Source: G965237725 sp965237725 (GTDB lineage: Bacteria > Pseudomonadota > Gammaproteobacteria > Arenicellales > Poriferihabitantaceae). From it: a stretch of 64,000 nt of DNA. The stretch spans positions 3,844,001 through 3,908,000 of the forward strand of contig OZ250151.1 in assembly GCA_965237725.1 (NCBI GenBank), in the 5' to 3' direction. This document shows positions 44,293 to 53,521 of this stretch, in pieces (position 1 is the first letter of the stretch; each line of letters starts with the position of its first letter). The translations under genes and the position numbers were made by a program. The notes beneath the pieces are model-generated. The model did no database searches, was not told the DNA's origin, and was given only the letters and a program-made list of their open reading frames with translations.

Positions 44293-45093
44293 TTAGGCCA
44301 GAGCCAAGTCGAACAGCGACCCCATTTCCGGTAATCGATCATCGATTCCACCCAATCTCAATGCATGCCATGCCATTGCATGATTGGATGAGGTTAGCGG
44401 GATGCCAAGACTTTTTTCAAGATCCCTGCAGGCTTCGACCAGTCTTACAGATGTGCAGGATACAAAAATTGCATCGACATCGGCGTGTTTAATAATTTCG
44501 CGAACACCGTTTTCAATGGACTCTGGGGTTATTCGTGAAACATTGGTATCAAGGTCTTCATTAAACGATCCAAATACCGGCACTTCGAATCCATTATCGG
44601 TTATATATTTTGCAACAATTTCATTGACGTCAGCGGGATAGGGCGTTAGTACACCGATACGTTTGGCCTTGAAAGCATTAAATGCCGCAAATGCCCCTGT
44701 GATCGGTGTCGTACATTTCGATTCAGGTTTCGCTTTGTGAATATTTTCAAAAACACCGTCCTCGCCAATGGCCATTGATGCTGAAGTGCAACCATATGCG
44801 ACGACATCTACGGGCGTCGGCGTGAGGATTTCGGTGCATGCGGTAATCCGTGGTTTCATCGCCCGTAAATTTTCGGGGGTGATCAAATTGTCATTATAAA
44901 TTCGACTTTGATATAGCGCCACACCATCTACGTGCTCAAAAATCTTCCGCCATTCGTGTTCGATTGTGTAGTCCGTACCTAGCACGATCAGACCAAAAGA
45001 TGCGCGCTCTGCAATTCCGACATCCATCTTGAAAGGCAAATTTTCAAGAAGTAACATTTGTTCGGGTTGATCTGTAGCCGTTGCAAGTTTCAT
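44293..45093 (-). CDS. EutA-like member of the Asp/Glu racemase superfamily
   Basis: 266 residues. Two Cys motifs at the active-site positions (AYGCTSASMA and VSCTSVRLVEA) mark the Asp/Glu racemase/maleate isomerase superfamily. The sequence resembles EutA-type proteins found in ectoine catabolic clusters. Arylmalonate decarboxylase and maleate isomerase are close alternatives. It lies on the opposite strand to the M24-VOC-methyltransferase set and converges with it. No other ectoine-catabolic genes (ornithine cyclodeaminase-like EutC, DoeB-like deacetylase) are visible. Confidence 0.7.
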   Translation of the reverse strand: MKLATATDQPEQMLLLENLPFKMDVGIAERASFGLIVLGTDYTIEHEWRKIFEHVDGVALYQSRIYNDNLITPENLRAMKPRITACTEILTPTPVDVVAYGCTSASMAIGEDGVFENIHKAKPESKCTTPITGAFAAFNAFKAKRIGVLTPYPADVNEIVAKYITDNGFEVPVFGSFNEDLDTNVSRITPESIENGVREIIKHADVDAIFVSCTSVRLVEACRDLEKSLGIPLTSSNHAMAWHALRLGGIDDRLPEMGSLFDLALA

Positions 45094-45181
45094 GATCGTG
45101 AAAGTAATGGGTTCTAGATTTTAAGTATTTTAAACCAAAAATTTGTGAATCTGTCGAAAGATCGCGTAATATTGCGTCAAC

Positions 45182-45961
45182 ATGACCAACAACTACGACA
45201 AACAAAATATTGCCACCATGGAAATGATCTATGGACAGGGCTATTTGTCGGCGGGAGGTGATGAGGCAGTGGCTGCTATTGTTGATGGGCTGGATTTAAC
45301 CGATCTGGATGTGCTCGATGTGGGTTGTGGTCTCGGCGGTGCGGTAATTACCCTTGCCAGGGACCACCATGTTAACCATGTTCATGGTATCGATATCGAT
45401 AATGCCGTTCTGGAACGGGCCTCTGGATTGGTGGAAGCGGCAAATTTAAACGAAAAGATCACACTGACCCAGGTCGAACCTGGTCCGTTTCCATTGGCGG
45501 ATGAAAAATTCGATGTTGTTTACCTTACTGCCGTTGCCTGTCACTTCCAGGATGTTAAGCCATTGTTCGATGAGATATGTAGGGTATTAAAACCTGGGGG
45601 AAAAATTGTAGGTCGAGACTGGTTGAAGATTGATCAAAACCGCGAATATCAAATCTGGGATGAAATGTTAAGAAGTCAAGGCCTGAATTTTTATTTTATC
45701 GATGATACATCCTTTTCGAATTCATTAATCTGCTCCGGGTTCTCGGATGTCTCAGTCAATGATTGTACAAAAGAAATCGCGTTGCATGCAGTGGACGCGG
45801 TTGAGCGAGTGGAGAATGAACTAAAAACCCCTTTGACCGAAGTGCTGGGGGACGACGGATATAAATCCTGTCTCCATTGGACCCGAATCAGAGCGGATGC
45901 ATTGACCAAGGGTGGCATCGGTCAATCTTATTTCCGAGGGACTCGGCCACGGAATTTATAG
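45182..45961 (+). CDS. PMT-like SAM-dependent methyltransferase
   Basis: 259 residues. SAM site VLDVGCGLGGAVITLA (about 45), HGIDIDNAVLE, and DVVYLTAVACHFQD. The N-terminal MIYGQGYLSAGGDEAV is typical of phosphoethanolamine N-methyltransferase relatives and other amine or glycine methyltransferases. The most likely acceptors are small amines such as phosphoethanolamine or glycine, but this is not proven by motifs. Divergent from the EutA-like gene. Confidence 0.78.
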   Translation: MTNNYDKQNIATMEMIYGQGYLSAGGDEAVAAIVDGLDLTDLDVLDVGCGLGGAVITLARDHHVNHVHGIDIDNAVLERASGLVEAANLNEKITLTQVEPGPFPLADEKFDVVYLTAVACHFQDVKPLFDEICRVLKPGGKIVGRDWLKIDQNREYQIWDEMLRSQGLNFYFIDDTSFSNSLICSGFSDVSVNDCTKEIALHAVDAVERVENELKTPLTEVLGDDGYKSCLHWTRIRADALTKGGIGQSYFRGTRPRNL

Positions 45962-45978
45962 CGGTCCGGTCAGAATGT

Positions 45979-46774
45979 CTAGATTGTACCCCGGGTTTGT
46001 AAAAACTTTAAAACGGCATCAAATATAATCTTCGGTTGTTCCGGAAGCAGGGCGTGCCCGGCATTCTCAACTTCAATCAGGGTAACTCTGTCTTTGAGAT
46101 TTTGTTTTAGCAATTGTGCATTTTTTATAGGAGCGCAGATATCATCCTGACCGTGCAGGACTAATATAGGAGTGTTCGTCCCCGCCGACCACCATTGGGT
46201 GCTGGGTGTCAGTTCCGCCGCGTTGTTTTGCCACTTCATAACATTGCGCCACCAACCCGATTGCCAGACCATAGGATCGGAATGTTTCGAGAAGAAACCG
46301 CTGTGGTGCATCAAGCTGCACCATTGTTGATCACTGACTTTTCCCGAGAACGCATTTTCAAATGCTCTTATTGCAAATTCAGAAGGCTGTATTGCGCCAC
46401 CCGCAGCGAGCAAGATGATTGAACAAACCTTTTCTTCCCAGCGGCACGCCAGGCAACGGGCTACGCGATTACCATGGCCATGTCCCACCACATGGACTGA
46501 TTCCAGGTTCAGTTCCTTCATAACCTCAACGATATCTCCCGCCCATTGAAATAAGGTGATGTTTTCTGTATTTCCTGTACTGCGTCCGACCTGCCTTGGA
46601 TTAATTGATACGCACCGATACCCCACCCCAATGAGACCCATTGGCAAGATCATTATAGTCGTTGATATCTCTTGCCCAGGACGGTATCAGCACCACGGCG
46701 GGGCCTTGGCCAATATCCCTGATTTCCAGTATGGCATCTGCGGTTTCAACTAGCCTGTTATTGATAAGTTTCAT
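45979..46774 (-). CDS. Alpha/beta hydrolase, split by a frameshift
   Basis: The main frame (46653-45979) holds oxyanion and nucleophile regions (VHVVGHGHGNRVARC), the acid residue near HGQDDICAP and the His in ENAGHALLPEQ. The nucleophile position is a GHGHG in place of the usual GxSxG, so Ser is replaced by His. The expected N-terminus (MKLINNRLVETADAILEIRD, start 46774) sits in another frame and stops early at about 46601. Dropping one A at about 46645 (GCCAATGGG) joins the two as DYNDLAMGLIGVGYRC. Real gene decay or a sequence error. Confidence 0.75.
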
Positions 46775-46897
46775 TGAACGGTTTGGGGATTGTATTTTAA
46801 TATTAAACTTTTTGTTCGAATACTGGATGGGTATATGGTTAATCTGGTGCAGTTACATTACTATATTCAAAATCAAAAATTTTTGACTATTTCGATC

Positions 46898-47722
46898 ATG
46901 CTTAATTCAAATTCCGTCGTAGATTCTTTGGCGCCTGTTTTATATATGCCCCATGGTGGTGGGCCCATGCCATTGCTTGGAGATAAAGATCATGTGGCCA
47001 TGGTGAATTTTTTAAAATCTATTCCCACGACCTTTAAACAACCTTCTGCCATCGTGATGGTTAGTGCTCATTGGGAGGCATCGATACCCACAATTACCAG
47101 TGGCGCGAATCCAGAATTAATTTACGACTACCACGGATTTCCCGAAGAGTCATACCAGATTAAATACCCTGCGCCAGGGTCTCCCGAATTAGCGTTCACG
47201 CTGGGTAATATGCTGGGTGAGAATAATATTCAATACACTCTGGATGAGCAACGCGGATTTGATCATGGCATGTTTATCCCGTTAAAAATAATGTATCCCG
47301 ATGCCGATGTTCCATGCATACAATTATCTTTGATTGATACCCTTAATGCGGCTGAACATATTGCTCTTGGAAAATCCCTGGCTCGGTTGCGAGAAGACAA
47401 TGTTTTAATTATTGGTTCGGGATTGTCATTTCACAATATGGGGGCATTTTCTGATACCAGTGTGGAAAGTCAGAAAAAATGCCACGAATTTGATAGCTGG
47501 TTAATCGATACCTGTACCAATCAGGCTCACAACCAAGATCACAGAGAAAGCCAATTGTCTAACTGGGAAAATGCCCCATCTGCTAGATATTGCCATCCCA
47601 GAGAAGAGCATTTACTACCATTGCAGGTTTGTTTTGGTGCTGCTTACACTTCATCACCCGCGGCAAAAGTTGTGTTCAATGATGATGTGTTAAAAAAGCG
47701 GGCAACGGCGCTTCTTTGGTAA
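46898..47722 (+). CDS. LigB-type extradiol dioxygenase, DODA family
   Basis: 274 residues counting from the Met at 46898; the upstream frame to 46790 is AT-rich and unlike the family. Zinc or iron ligands expected from the YgiD/DODA family are visible: MPHGGGPMPL (His), VSAHWEAS (His), DHGMFIPL (His near 128) and SGLSFHNMG. Such enzymes open catechol rings or act on L-DOPA. In the acyl-CoA dehydrogenase and methyltransferase neighbourhood an aromatic substrate is plausible; substrate unknown. Divergent from the alpha/beta hydrolase gene across about 120 bases. Confidence 0.85.
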   Translation: MLNSNSVVDSLAPVLYMPHGGGPMPLLGDKDHVAMVNFLKSIPTTFKQPSAIVMVSAHWEASIPTITSGANPELIYDYHGFPEESYQIKYPAPGSPELAFTLGNMLGENNIQYTLDEQRGFDHGMFIPLKIMYPDADVPCIQLSLIDTLNAAEHIALGKSLARLREDNVLIIGSGLSFHNMGAFSDTSVESQKKCHEFDSWLIDTCTNQAHNQDHRESQLSNWENAPSARYCHPREEHLLPLQVCFGAAYTSSPAAKVVFNDDVLKKRATALLW

Positions 47723-47824
47723 GCGTTGGGATCATTTACTGTAAAAACTACTATTTTAAATTATTTGTTGTTGCTTTAAAAACCCCAGCTATAGGTTAGG
47801 AATTTAGGGAATATTAAATTTCGA

Positions 47825-48601
47825 TTAATCCCCCGAAAATAAAGGATCGTTGTAAATTTCCTGTATCTTGCTGGAAGTATAAAACTTTTGTATCCTGCGT
47901 TCTCCCTGAAACACGGTTTTTTGGCGCTCGCACAATTCAGGATTAATCACCATAGTGCCATGATTGATATGGGCAACATAACGCGCCATTTTTCTAACCG
48001 GAAGTAGCTTTGTTTCATAACCCGCTCCTAGCATTTTAAAATACAGTTCGCGACCCGCAGTTTGGTCGGACAAAAACCCCAGATTTAATGCATCCATAAT
48101 TTTTCGCCGGTATAGCGCACAGTGGCTGCGAATAAACGGCGTGGCTGGATTATCCGGATTGTTGCTACGCATGGTGTGTTTGATATCCAGCAAAACCTGC
48201 TGCCAATAGGGGCGAAAGGCCAGTTTATAAGTCCCCGTTGCACCAACAGCAGGATTGTCTACCATGGGTGACAACATCCAGTCCAACCAGTTTTCATGCA
48301 GCACAAATGCATCGGTGTGCAGGGATAAAATATAGGGAAAATTTGCCGCATCCAGTCCAGCCTGTAACGCATCCCTATGGGCACGATTTGGATCAGAATC
48401 AATATCAGCAGGGTCTCGAATTATCAATTTTATCCATTTCACCGTTTTCAGATAATCCAGGGAAGGGTGATCTCCGGATCCATTGTCTACTACGATTAAC
48501 TCAAACTTTCTACTGGTATATCTTTTTATACAATGGATACACAACTTGACCATTTCCCGGGTGCGGAAATGGGGCAATATTATTGAAACCGGATGGGTCA
48601 T
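47825..48601 (-). CDS. Family 2 glycosyltransferase
   Basis: 258 residues, GT-A fold. N-terminal VSIILPHFRTREMVKLC, LIVVDNGSGDHPS and the DxD-type LHTDAFVL are characteristic. The acceptor part (about 130-258) contains RSHCALYRRKIMD. It would transfer a sugar in surface-polysaccharide or glycan synthesis, or act on another acceptor; no linked partner is seen. Single gene. Confidence 0.85.
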   Translation of the reverse strand: MTHPVSIILPHFRTREMVKLCIHCIKRYTSRKFELIVVDNGSGDHPSLDYLKTVKWIKLIIRDPADIDSDPNRAHRDALQAGLDAANFPYILSLHTDAFVLHENWLDWMLSPMVDNPAVGATGTYKLAFRPYWQQVLLDIKHTMRSNNPDNPATPFIRSHCALYRRKIMDALNLGFLSDQTAGRELYFKMLGAGYETKLLPVRKMARYVAHINHGTMVINPELCERQKTVFQGERRIQKFYTSSKIQEIYNDPLFSGD

Positions 48602-48768
48602 TTAGTGTTAGTTTTGTTGTGCTGGTCGTGTATTATCGGAAATTCTGACCCGCACAAGAATACCCTAGTCTGCTTCTAAAAAGAAATACTGAACATTAAT
48701 CATCGACGGGTCGCAAGATCCTGCAATCGAATTTTCAATCAACCAATTTAAAGCAATAATTTTGAACC

Positions 48769-50022
48769 ATGTTTGAACCAGATTTAATCAATGAAATTCG
48801 CAGTCGATTTCATCACGTTGATACCTGTCCTTACCAAGGGTCGAGAGTGTTTTTTGAAAATGCTGGTGGCGCTCTAACTTTAAAATCCGTAGTAAATATC
48901 AATACCGAGCTTTCAGCCATTCCCGATAATCAGGGGCGGGATAATCCTGCATCTAAAGCGCTGGTTAGAATTATTGACGAGGCGCGAGATAACATAAAAA
49001 CCTTTTTGGGCGTGGATGATGGGTTGGTATTTGTTGGGGAATCCGGGACGGAATGTTTGTTTAGAATTGTTCGTGCGGCAATTCTTGGCGCGGGGAAGGG
49101 CGGTGAGGTCTTAGGCAGTACCCTTGAACACCCTGCAACGGTTAGCGCCTGTAAGCGATGGGCGCCCATTGCAGGCAAAAAATATATAGCTGTGCCCCAT
49201 AACCTTGAAACCGCTACGGTTACGGCAGATGACTACAAAAAGTACATTACTCCCGAAACCTGCGTGGCGACGATTATTCATACCAGCCCAGTTACAGGAA
49301 TGGCAGTTGATCTTGAAGCCATTATTACAGCCATTCGGGCCGTTTCAGCAGATTGTTTTATTATCGTAGACGGTATACAGCATGCTGCGCATGGTGACGT
49401 CGATGTTAAAGCATACGATGTTGATGCATATACCTTGTCGGCTTATAAAGTATTTTCAAAACATAACTATGGCATTGGCTGGGTTTCTCCGCGATTAAGT
49501 GTGCTGCCCCACGACAAGCTGGATGGTACGGCAGATGACTTTTGGGAACTTGGTACCCGGGATACTTCCGCTTTCGCAACGTTTACTGAGGTTGTCAAAT
49601 ATTTTGACTGGCTGGGTTCAAACTTTACAGACTCAACAGATCGACGACAAAGAATCCTGGCTGCGGGTAAAGTAATTCACGCCCATGAAAAACATCTGGT
49701 GGATACAATGATAAATGGAGTTGATAGCCAGGCTGGGTTGGCGAAAATTCCTGGCGTGTCATTAATTGGTGGTTTTGAAAATGATTTCAGGGAGGGTATG
49801 GTCGCACTCACCGTTGAAGGTGTGCCATCAGCAGATGTTGTGGCTGAATTATCTGCAGACGGAATCCGAACGCACATCCGCAAAAATGATTATTTTTCCG
49901 GCAATATTCTCTCGCCGTTAAATCTGGAAACCTGCGTTCGGGTTTCAATGTGTCACTACAATACCGTAGACGAAGTGAAACAGTTTCTAAAGTCTATGGA
50001 CAGGATCACTCATAAAAATTAA
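48769..50022 (+). CDS. Class V aminotransferase-fold protein, cysteine desulfurase-like
   Basis: 417 residues, PLP fold-type I. FFENAGGALTLKSV near residue 27, the cofactor region GESGTECLFRIVR, STLEHPATVSACKRWA, IIVDGIQHAAHGDVDV with the PLP Asp/His, and the Schiff-base Lys in TLSAYKVFSKH are all present. It resembles the NifS/Csd branch but is not IscS or SufS, and lacks their catalytic-loop Cys region as far as I can see. It is not of the PhnW type, although phosphonate genes lie 2-5 kb away. Product unknown; a lyase or epimerase on an amino acid is possible. Confidence 0.82.
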   Translation: MFEPDLINEIRSRFHHVDTCPYQGSRVFFENAGGALTLKSVVNINTELSAIPDNQGRDNPASKALVRIIDEARDNIKTFLGVDDGLVFVGESGTECLFRIVRAAILGAGKGGEVLGSTLEHPATVSACKRWAPIAGKKYIAVPHNLETATVTADDYKKYITPETCVATIIHTSPVTGMAVDLEAIITAIRAVSADCFIIVDGIQHAAHGDVDVKAYDVDAYTLSAYKVFSKHNYGIGWVSPRLSVLPHDKLDGTADDFWELGTRDTSAFATFTEVVKYFDWLGSNFTDSTDRRQRILAAGKVIHAHEKHLVDTMINGVDSQAGLAKIPGVSLIGGFENDFREGMVALTVEGVPSADVVAELSADGIRTHIRKNDYFSGNILSPLNLETCVRVSMCHYNTVDEVKQFLKSMDRITHKN

Positions 50023-50042
50023 ATTGAGGTAATCGAGCTTAG

Positions 50043-51833
50043 CTATTGTAAAGTTTCAAAGTACTGATTTTCTAATTCAGCAACTATGCTGGCGCTGTTG
50101 CTGATTACTGATTGATAATAACTGACTTTCGGCATTTCGGTGCTGAAGTAAAATTTGGCAGTTTCAATTTTCGTCAAATAGAAACTGTCATCGGAGTGCT
50201 CAGCCAGGGTCAATGCAATATCAGCAGATCGGGCCATTTGCCAACCGCAAGTAATAACCCCCCACATGCGCAAATAGGGGTCGCTGATCGCGGCGGGCAA
50301 TCGCATGCTGATTTGTGTCATGGACAGGATTTCAGTCATAGTTTTTTCAAGACAGCTCAATGCATCAATCATATCTGCTCGCATCATTTTTGTATCAGCA
50401 TGTTGCAGATTTTCAATTTCCCGACGAATGGTATTCACCACGCTGGTTGCAGCCTCACCATTATCACGGATCAATTTTCTGCCGACAATGTCTAACGCCT
50501 GTATACCGGTAGTGCCTTCGTATATTGGTGTAATTCGTTGATCGCGATAATGCTGGGCCGCACCAGTTTCTTCAATGAATCCCATACCGCCATGAACCTG
50601 GAGGGCCAGTGAAACGTTTTCCAGACCAATTTCTGTGCTATAGCCTTTGACAATAGGTATCAGAATATCAACCAGTTGTGTATTGGTTTTTCTTGTGGCC
50701 TCGTCGGGGTGCTTGACGCTTTTATCCATGGCGGTAGCGGAAACCAGGCCGAGCGCGCGCAAGGCTTCATTCCGGCATTTCTGCAACATCAACATTCTTT
50801 GCACATCAGGATGATTGATTATGCTTACCCGCCCACCTTTCGGATTATCAATGGCGGTTCCCTGAATTCGCTCACTGGCAAAGACTACAGCTTGCTGATA
50901 AGCCCGCTCTGCCACACCATAACCTTCCACGCCAACTGCATGTCTGGCAACATTCATCATGGTGAACATATACATCAGTCCCTGATTTTCCTCGCCCACC
51001 AAATAACCCACCGCGCCATCTTTACTACCATACGCGAGTACCGCAGTGGGGCTGCCATGGATACCCAGTTTATGTTCCAGGGACACCGTCTCAATGTCGT
51101 TAGGATTTGTCCACTGACCACCATCGTCCTGGAGGAATTTTGGCACAATAAATAATGAAATGCCTTTTATCCCTTCTGGGGCATCCGGAGTTCGCGCTAG
51201 GACCAAATGAATAATATTTTCGGTAAGATCATGATCCCCATATGTGATAAATACTTTTTGCCCTCTGACCAAATAATGATCATCTTTGGGAATGGCCCTG
51301 GTTTTAATTGCGCCGAGGTCGGAACCCGCCTGGGGTTCAGTGAGATTCATGGTACCTGTCCATACCCCGGAAATTAAATTGGGCAAGTAAGTGTCTTTTT
51401 GGTCGTCACTGCCATGGCTTTCAATGGCTTCGATGGCGCCCTGGGTGAGCAGGGTGCAAAGGGAAAAAGCCATATTTGAAGAATGCCAGATTTCCTGCAC
51501 TGCCGTAGATATCACCCGCGGCAATCCCTGACCACCCCGATCCGGATCGAATGGCAAACCATTCCAGCCGCCTTCGATAAATGTCTGGTACGCCTCTTTC
51601 CAGCCGTCTACAGTTTTGACTCGACCATCCACTAACTTGGCGCCAGTGATATCGCCTTCTCGATTCAATGGCGCCAGCACTTCTTCACCGAGCTTCGCGG
51701 CCTCGCCGAGAATGGCTGCGAGCAGGTCGGGCGTGGCATCTTCGTAGCCGGGTAGGTCAGCAATACTTTTCAGGTCGGCAAGGTGAATTGCAGAAAACAT
51801 CAGATCCCGAACAGGTGCTTTGTAGTTGGTCAT
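50043..51833 (-). CDS. Large acyl-CoA dehydrogenase, DmdC-like
   Basis: 596 residues, longer than usual acyl-CoA dehydrogenases because of the extra C-terminal domain seen in DmdC and related enzymes. FAD and substrate motifs: WTGTMNLTEPQAGSDLGAIKT, GQKVFITYGDHD, VEGYGVAERAYQQAVVFA, QVHGGMGFIEE and the catalytic-Glu region ITPIYEGTTGIQ. The N-terminal YKAPVRDLMFSAIHL fits the DmdC group. DmdC oxidises methylmercaptopropionyl-CoA; the same family also serves other acyl-CoAs. Without dmdB and dmdD nearby, the substrate is uncertain. Faces convergently the class V aminotransferase gene. Confidence 0.88.
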   Translation of the reverse strand: MTNYKAPVRDLMFSAIHLADLKSIADLPGYEDATPDLLAAILGEAAKLGEEVLAPLNREGDITGAKLVDGRVKTVDGWKEAYQTFIEGGWNGLPFDPDRGGQGLPRVISTAVQEIWHSSNMAFSLCTLLTQGAIEAIESHGSDDQKDTYLPNLISGVWTGTMNLTEPQAGSDLGAIKTRAIPKDDHYLVRGQKVFITYGDHDLTENIIHLVLARTPDAPEGIKGISLFIVPKFLQDDGGQWTNPNDIETVSLEHKLGIHGSPTAVLAYGSKDGAVGYLVGEENQGLMYMFTMMNVARHAVGVEGYGVAERAYQQAVVFASERIQGTAIDNPKGGRVSIINHPDVQRMLMLQKCRNEALRALGLVSATAMDKSVKHPDEATRKTNTQLVDILIPIVKGYSTEIGLENVSLALQVHGGMGFIEETGAAQHYRDQRITPIYEGTTGIQALDIVGRKLIRDNGEAATSVVNTIRREIENLQHADTKMMRADMIDALSCLEKTMTEILSMTQISMRLPAAISDPYLRMWGVITCGWQMARSADIALTLAEHSDDSFYLTKIETAKFYFSTEMPKVSYYQSVISNSASIVAELENQYFETLQ

Positions 51834-51950
51834 AAACTCAAATCAGGTAGACATAAGGTTGGATCACAATAGGAAAATTCAGGTAACGCAGATTTACCAA
51901 AAAACGAGTTTAACCTGTAGCAGATAAAATATCTCTCATAAGAACAAAAA

Positions 51951-51983
51951 TCCCATGATCGAATAGATTATTCGATCATGGGA
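51951..51983 (-). terminator. Rho-independent terminator after phnY
   Basis: TCCCATGATCGAATA and TATTCGATCATGGGA form a perfect 15-pair stem with a three-base loop. On the minus strand it is followed by TTTTTGTTC. It ends the phnA-phnY transcript before the acyl-CoA dehydrogenase gene. Confidence 0.92.
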
Positions 51984-52058
51984 TGACAGTTTAACTTCGC
52001 AATTGAACTTGCTATTGAGTTGGCCATTGAATTCACCAGAGCGATTTGTTCTACTGAT

Positions 52059-53507
52059 TTATCCCCAGGGCAAGGAGAAGGTTTTAACATTGGTGTAGCT
52101 TTTCATTGCCTCGATTACCCCTTCTTTATAACCCAGACCCGAGTCCTTAATTCCACCAAATGGCGACATTTCAATTCGATACCCAGGTACTTCCCAGATA
52201 TTCACCGTCCCCGTATTTAATTCATTTACGAATCTGATGATGTAATCCAGTCGATTGGTAGCGACCCCCGAGGACAGGCCAAACGCGGTTGAGTTTGATA
52301 CTTCGATGGCATGGTCAATATCCCTGACCCGAATAATTGGTAGTGGTGGTCCAAATGTTTCTTCCCGGACCAGTTCACAATCGTATGGTACATGATCGAG
52401 TACCGTTGGCGAGTAAACCGCACCCTGGCGATCATTGCCATAGAGTAATTTCGCGCCTTTGCTGATGGCGTCGTTGACCCGGTTCTCAAACATGATTGCA
52501 GCCTGCTCGGTAATGACCGTACCCACGTCGGTATGGGGATCCATGGGATCGCCGTATTTTAGTTTGCTCGCCTTATCTGCAACCAGGGCGGCAAATTCAT
52601 CAGCGATGGATTCAACTGCCAAAACCCGTTTGACCGCGGTACAACGCTGCCCGGAATTTTTGGTCGCACCCTGAACCGCCATCTCTGCTGCTTTGTCGAG
52701 ATCAGCATCTTCCATAATTATAAAAGGGGAGTTCCCACCTAATTCAAGCACGGTTCGTTTATAGCCCGCGGTCTCGGCAATATATTTTCCAACGGGTACG
52801 CCACCAGTAAATGTTATTAAGTCGATATGTTTGTTGGTAATCATTTCATCGCCTATATCCTCGGGCAAACCGGTTACGATGGACAGCATCTGTGGTGGTA
52901 ATCCAGCCTCATACAATACATCAGCCAGTAGTAGAGCCGTCAATGGCGTTAGCTCGGTAGGTTTTCCCACCATAGAGTTATTGGTTGCAATAGCTGGCGC
53001 GATTTTGTGGGAGATCATATTCAACGGGTGATTGAATGGGGTAATCGCCGATATCGCCGTCAGTGGTTCGCGCTGGGTGAATATTTTTCTTTGCTTGCCA
53101 TGAGGCGTTAAATCGCAGGAAAAAATCTCACCGTCATCGAGAATGCATAGTTGACCCGCCAGATGAAATACGTCAAATGCTCGGCCGACCTCGTACAAGC
53201 TGTCCTTTTTGCTGAGGCCGCACTCGGCGGTGATGACATCGGAAATTTCTTCTTTGCGAGAAACTAAAATTTCTGCGGTTTTGGACAGGATTTTTTGTCG
53301 TTCGTAGCGAGTCAGTTTTGACTTGTAATTAGCAGCGATTTCGAACGCATCTGAAACTTGTTGGCGACTGGCTCGGGGTACGGTACCCACAACTTCATTG
53401 GTGTATGGATTTAGAACCTCAATAACTTTTCCGGTGTCACCATCCACCAGCTCGCCGGCGATGCGCATTTTCTGGTGATTTGCTTTGGATAATTCTATGC
53501 TGTTCAT
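52059..53507 (-). CDS. phnY: Phosphonoacetaldehyde dehydrogenase
   Basis: NAD-dependent aldehyde dehydrogenase of 482 residues that turns phosphonoacetaldehyde into phosphonoacetate. Cofactor and active-site segments are ITPFNHPLNMISHK, ITFTGGVPVGKYIA, VLELGGNSPFIIMEDAD and the catalytic Cys in NSGQRCTAVKR. It matches the PhnY subgroup and lies 14 bases after phnA, the enzyme of the next step, which makes the assignment much firmer than sequence alone. A strong terminator follows. Confidence 0.85.
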   Translation of the reverse strand: MNSIELSKANHQKMRIAGELVDGDTGKVIEVLNPYTNEVVGTVPRASRQQVSDAFEIAANYKSKLTRYERQKILSKTAEILVSRKEEISDVITAECGLSKKDSLYEVGRAFDVFHLAGQLCILDDGEIFSCDLTPHGKQRKIFTQREPLTAISAITPFNHPLNMISHKIAPAIATNNSMVGKPTELTPLTALLLADVLYEAGLPPQMLSIVTGLPEDIGDEMITNKHIDLITFTGGVPVGKYIAETAGYKRTVLELGGNSPFIIMEDADLDKAAEMAVQGATKNSGQRCTAVKRVLAVESIADEFAALVADKASKLKYGDPMDPHTDVGTVITEQAAIMFENRVNDAISKGAKLLYGNDRQGAVYSPTVLDHVPYDCELVREETFGPPLPIIRVRDIDHAIEVSNSTAFGLSSGVATNRLDYIIRFVNELNTGTVNIWEVPGYRIEMSPFGGIKDSGLGYKEGVIEAMKSYTNVKTFSLPWG

Positions 53508-53521
53508 TTTATTTGACGTGT

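Noticed and set aside
48769..50022. PhnW (aminoethylphosphonate transaminase) for the phosphonate pathway
   Set aside because: The sequence belongs to the cysteine-desulfurase-like branch of class V, not the PhnW/AGXT branch.
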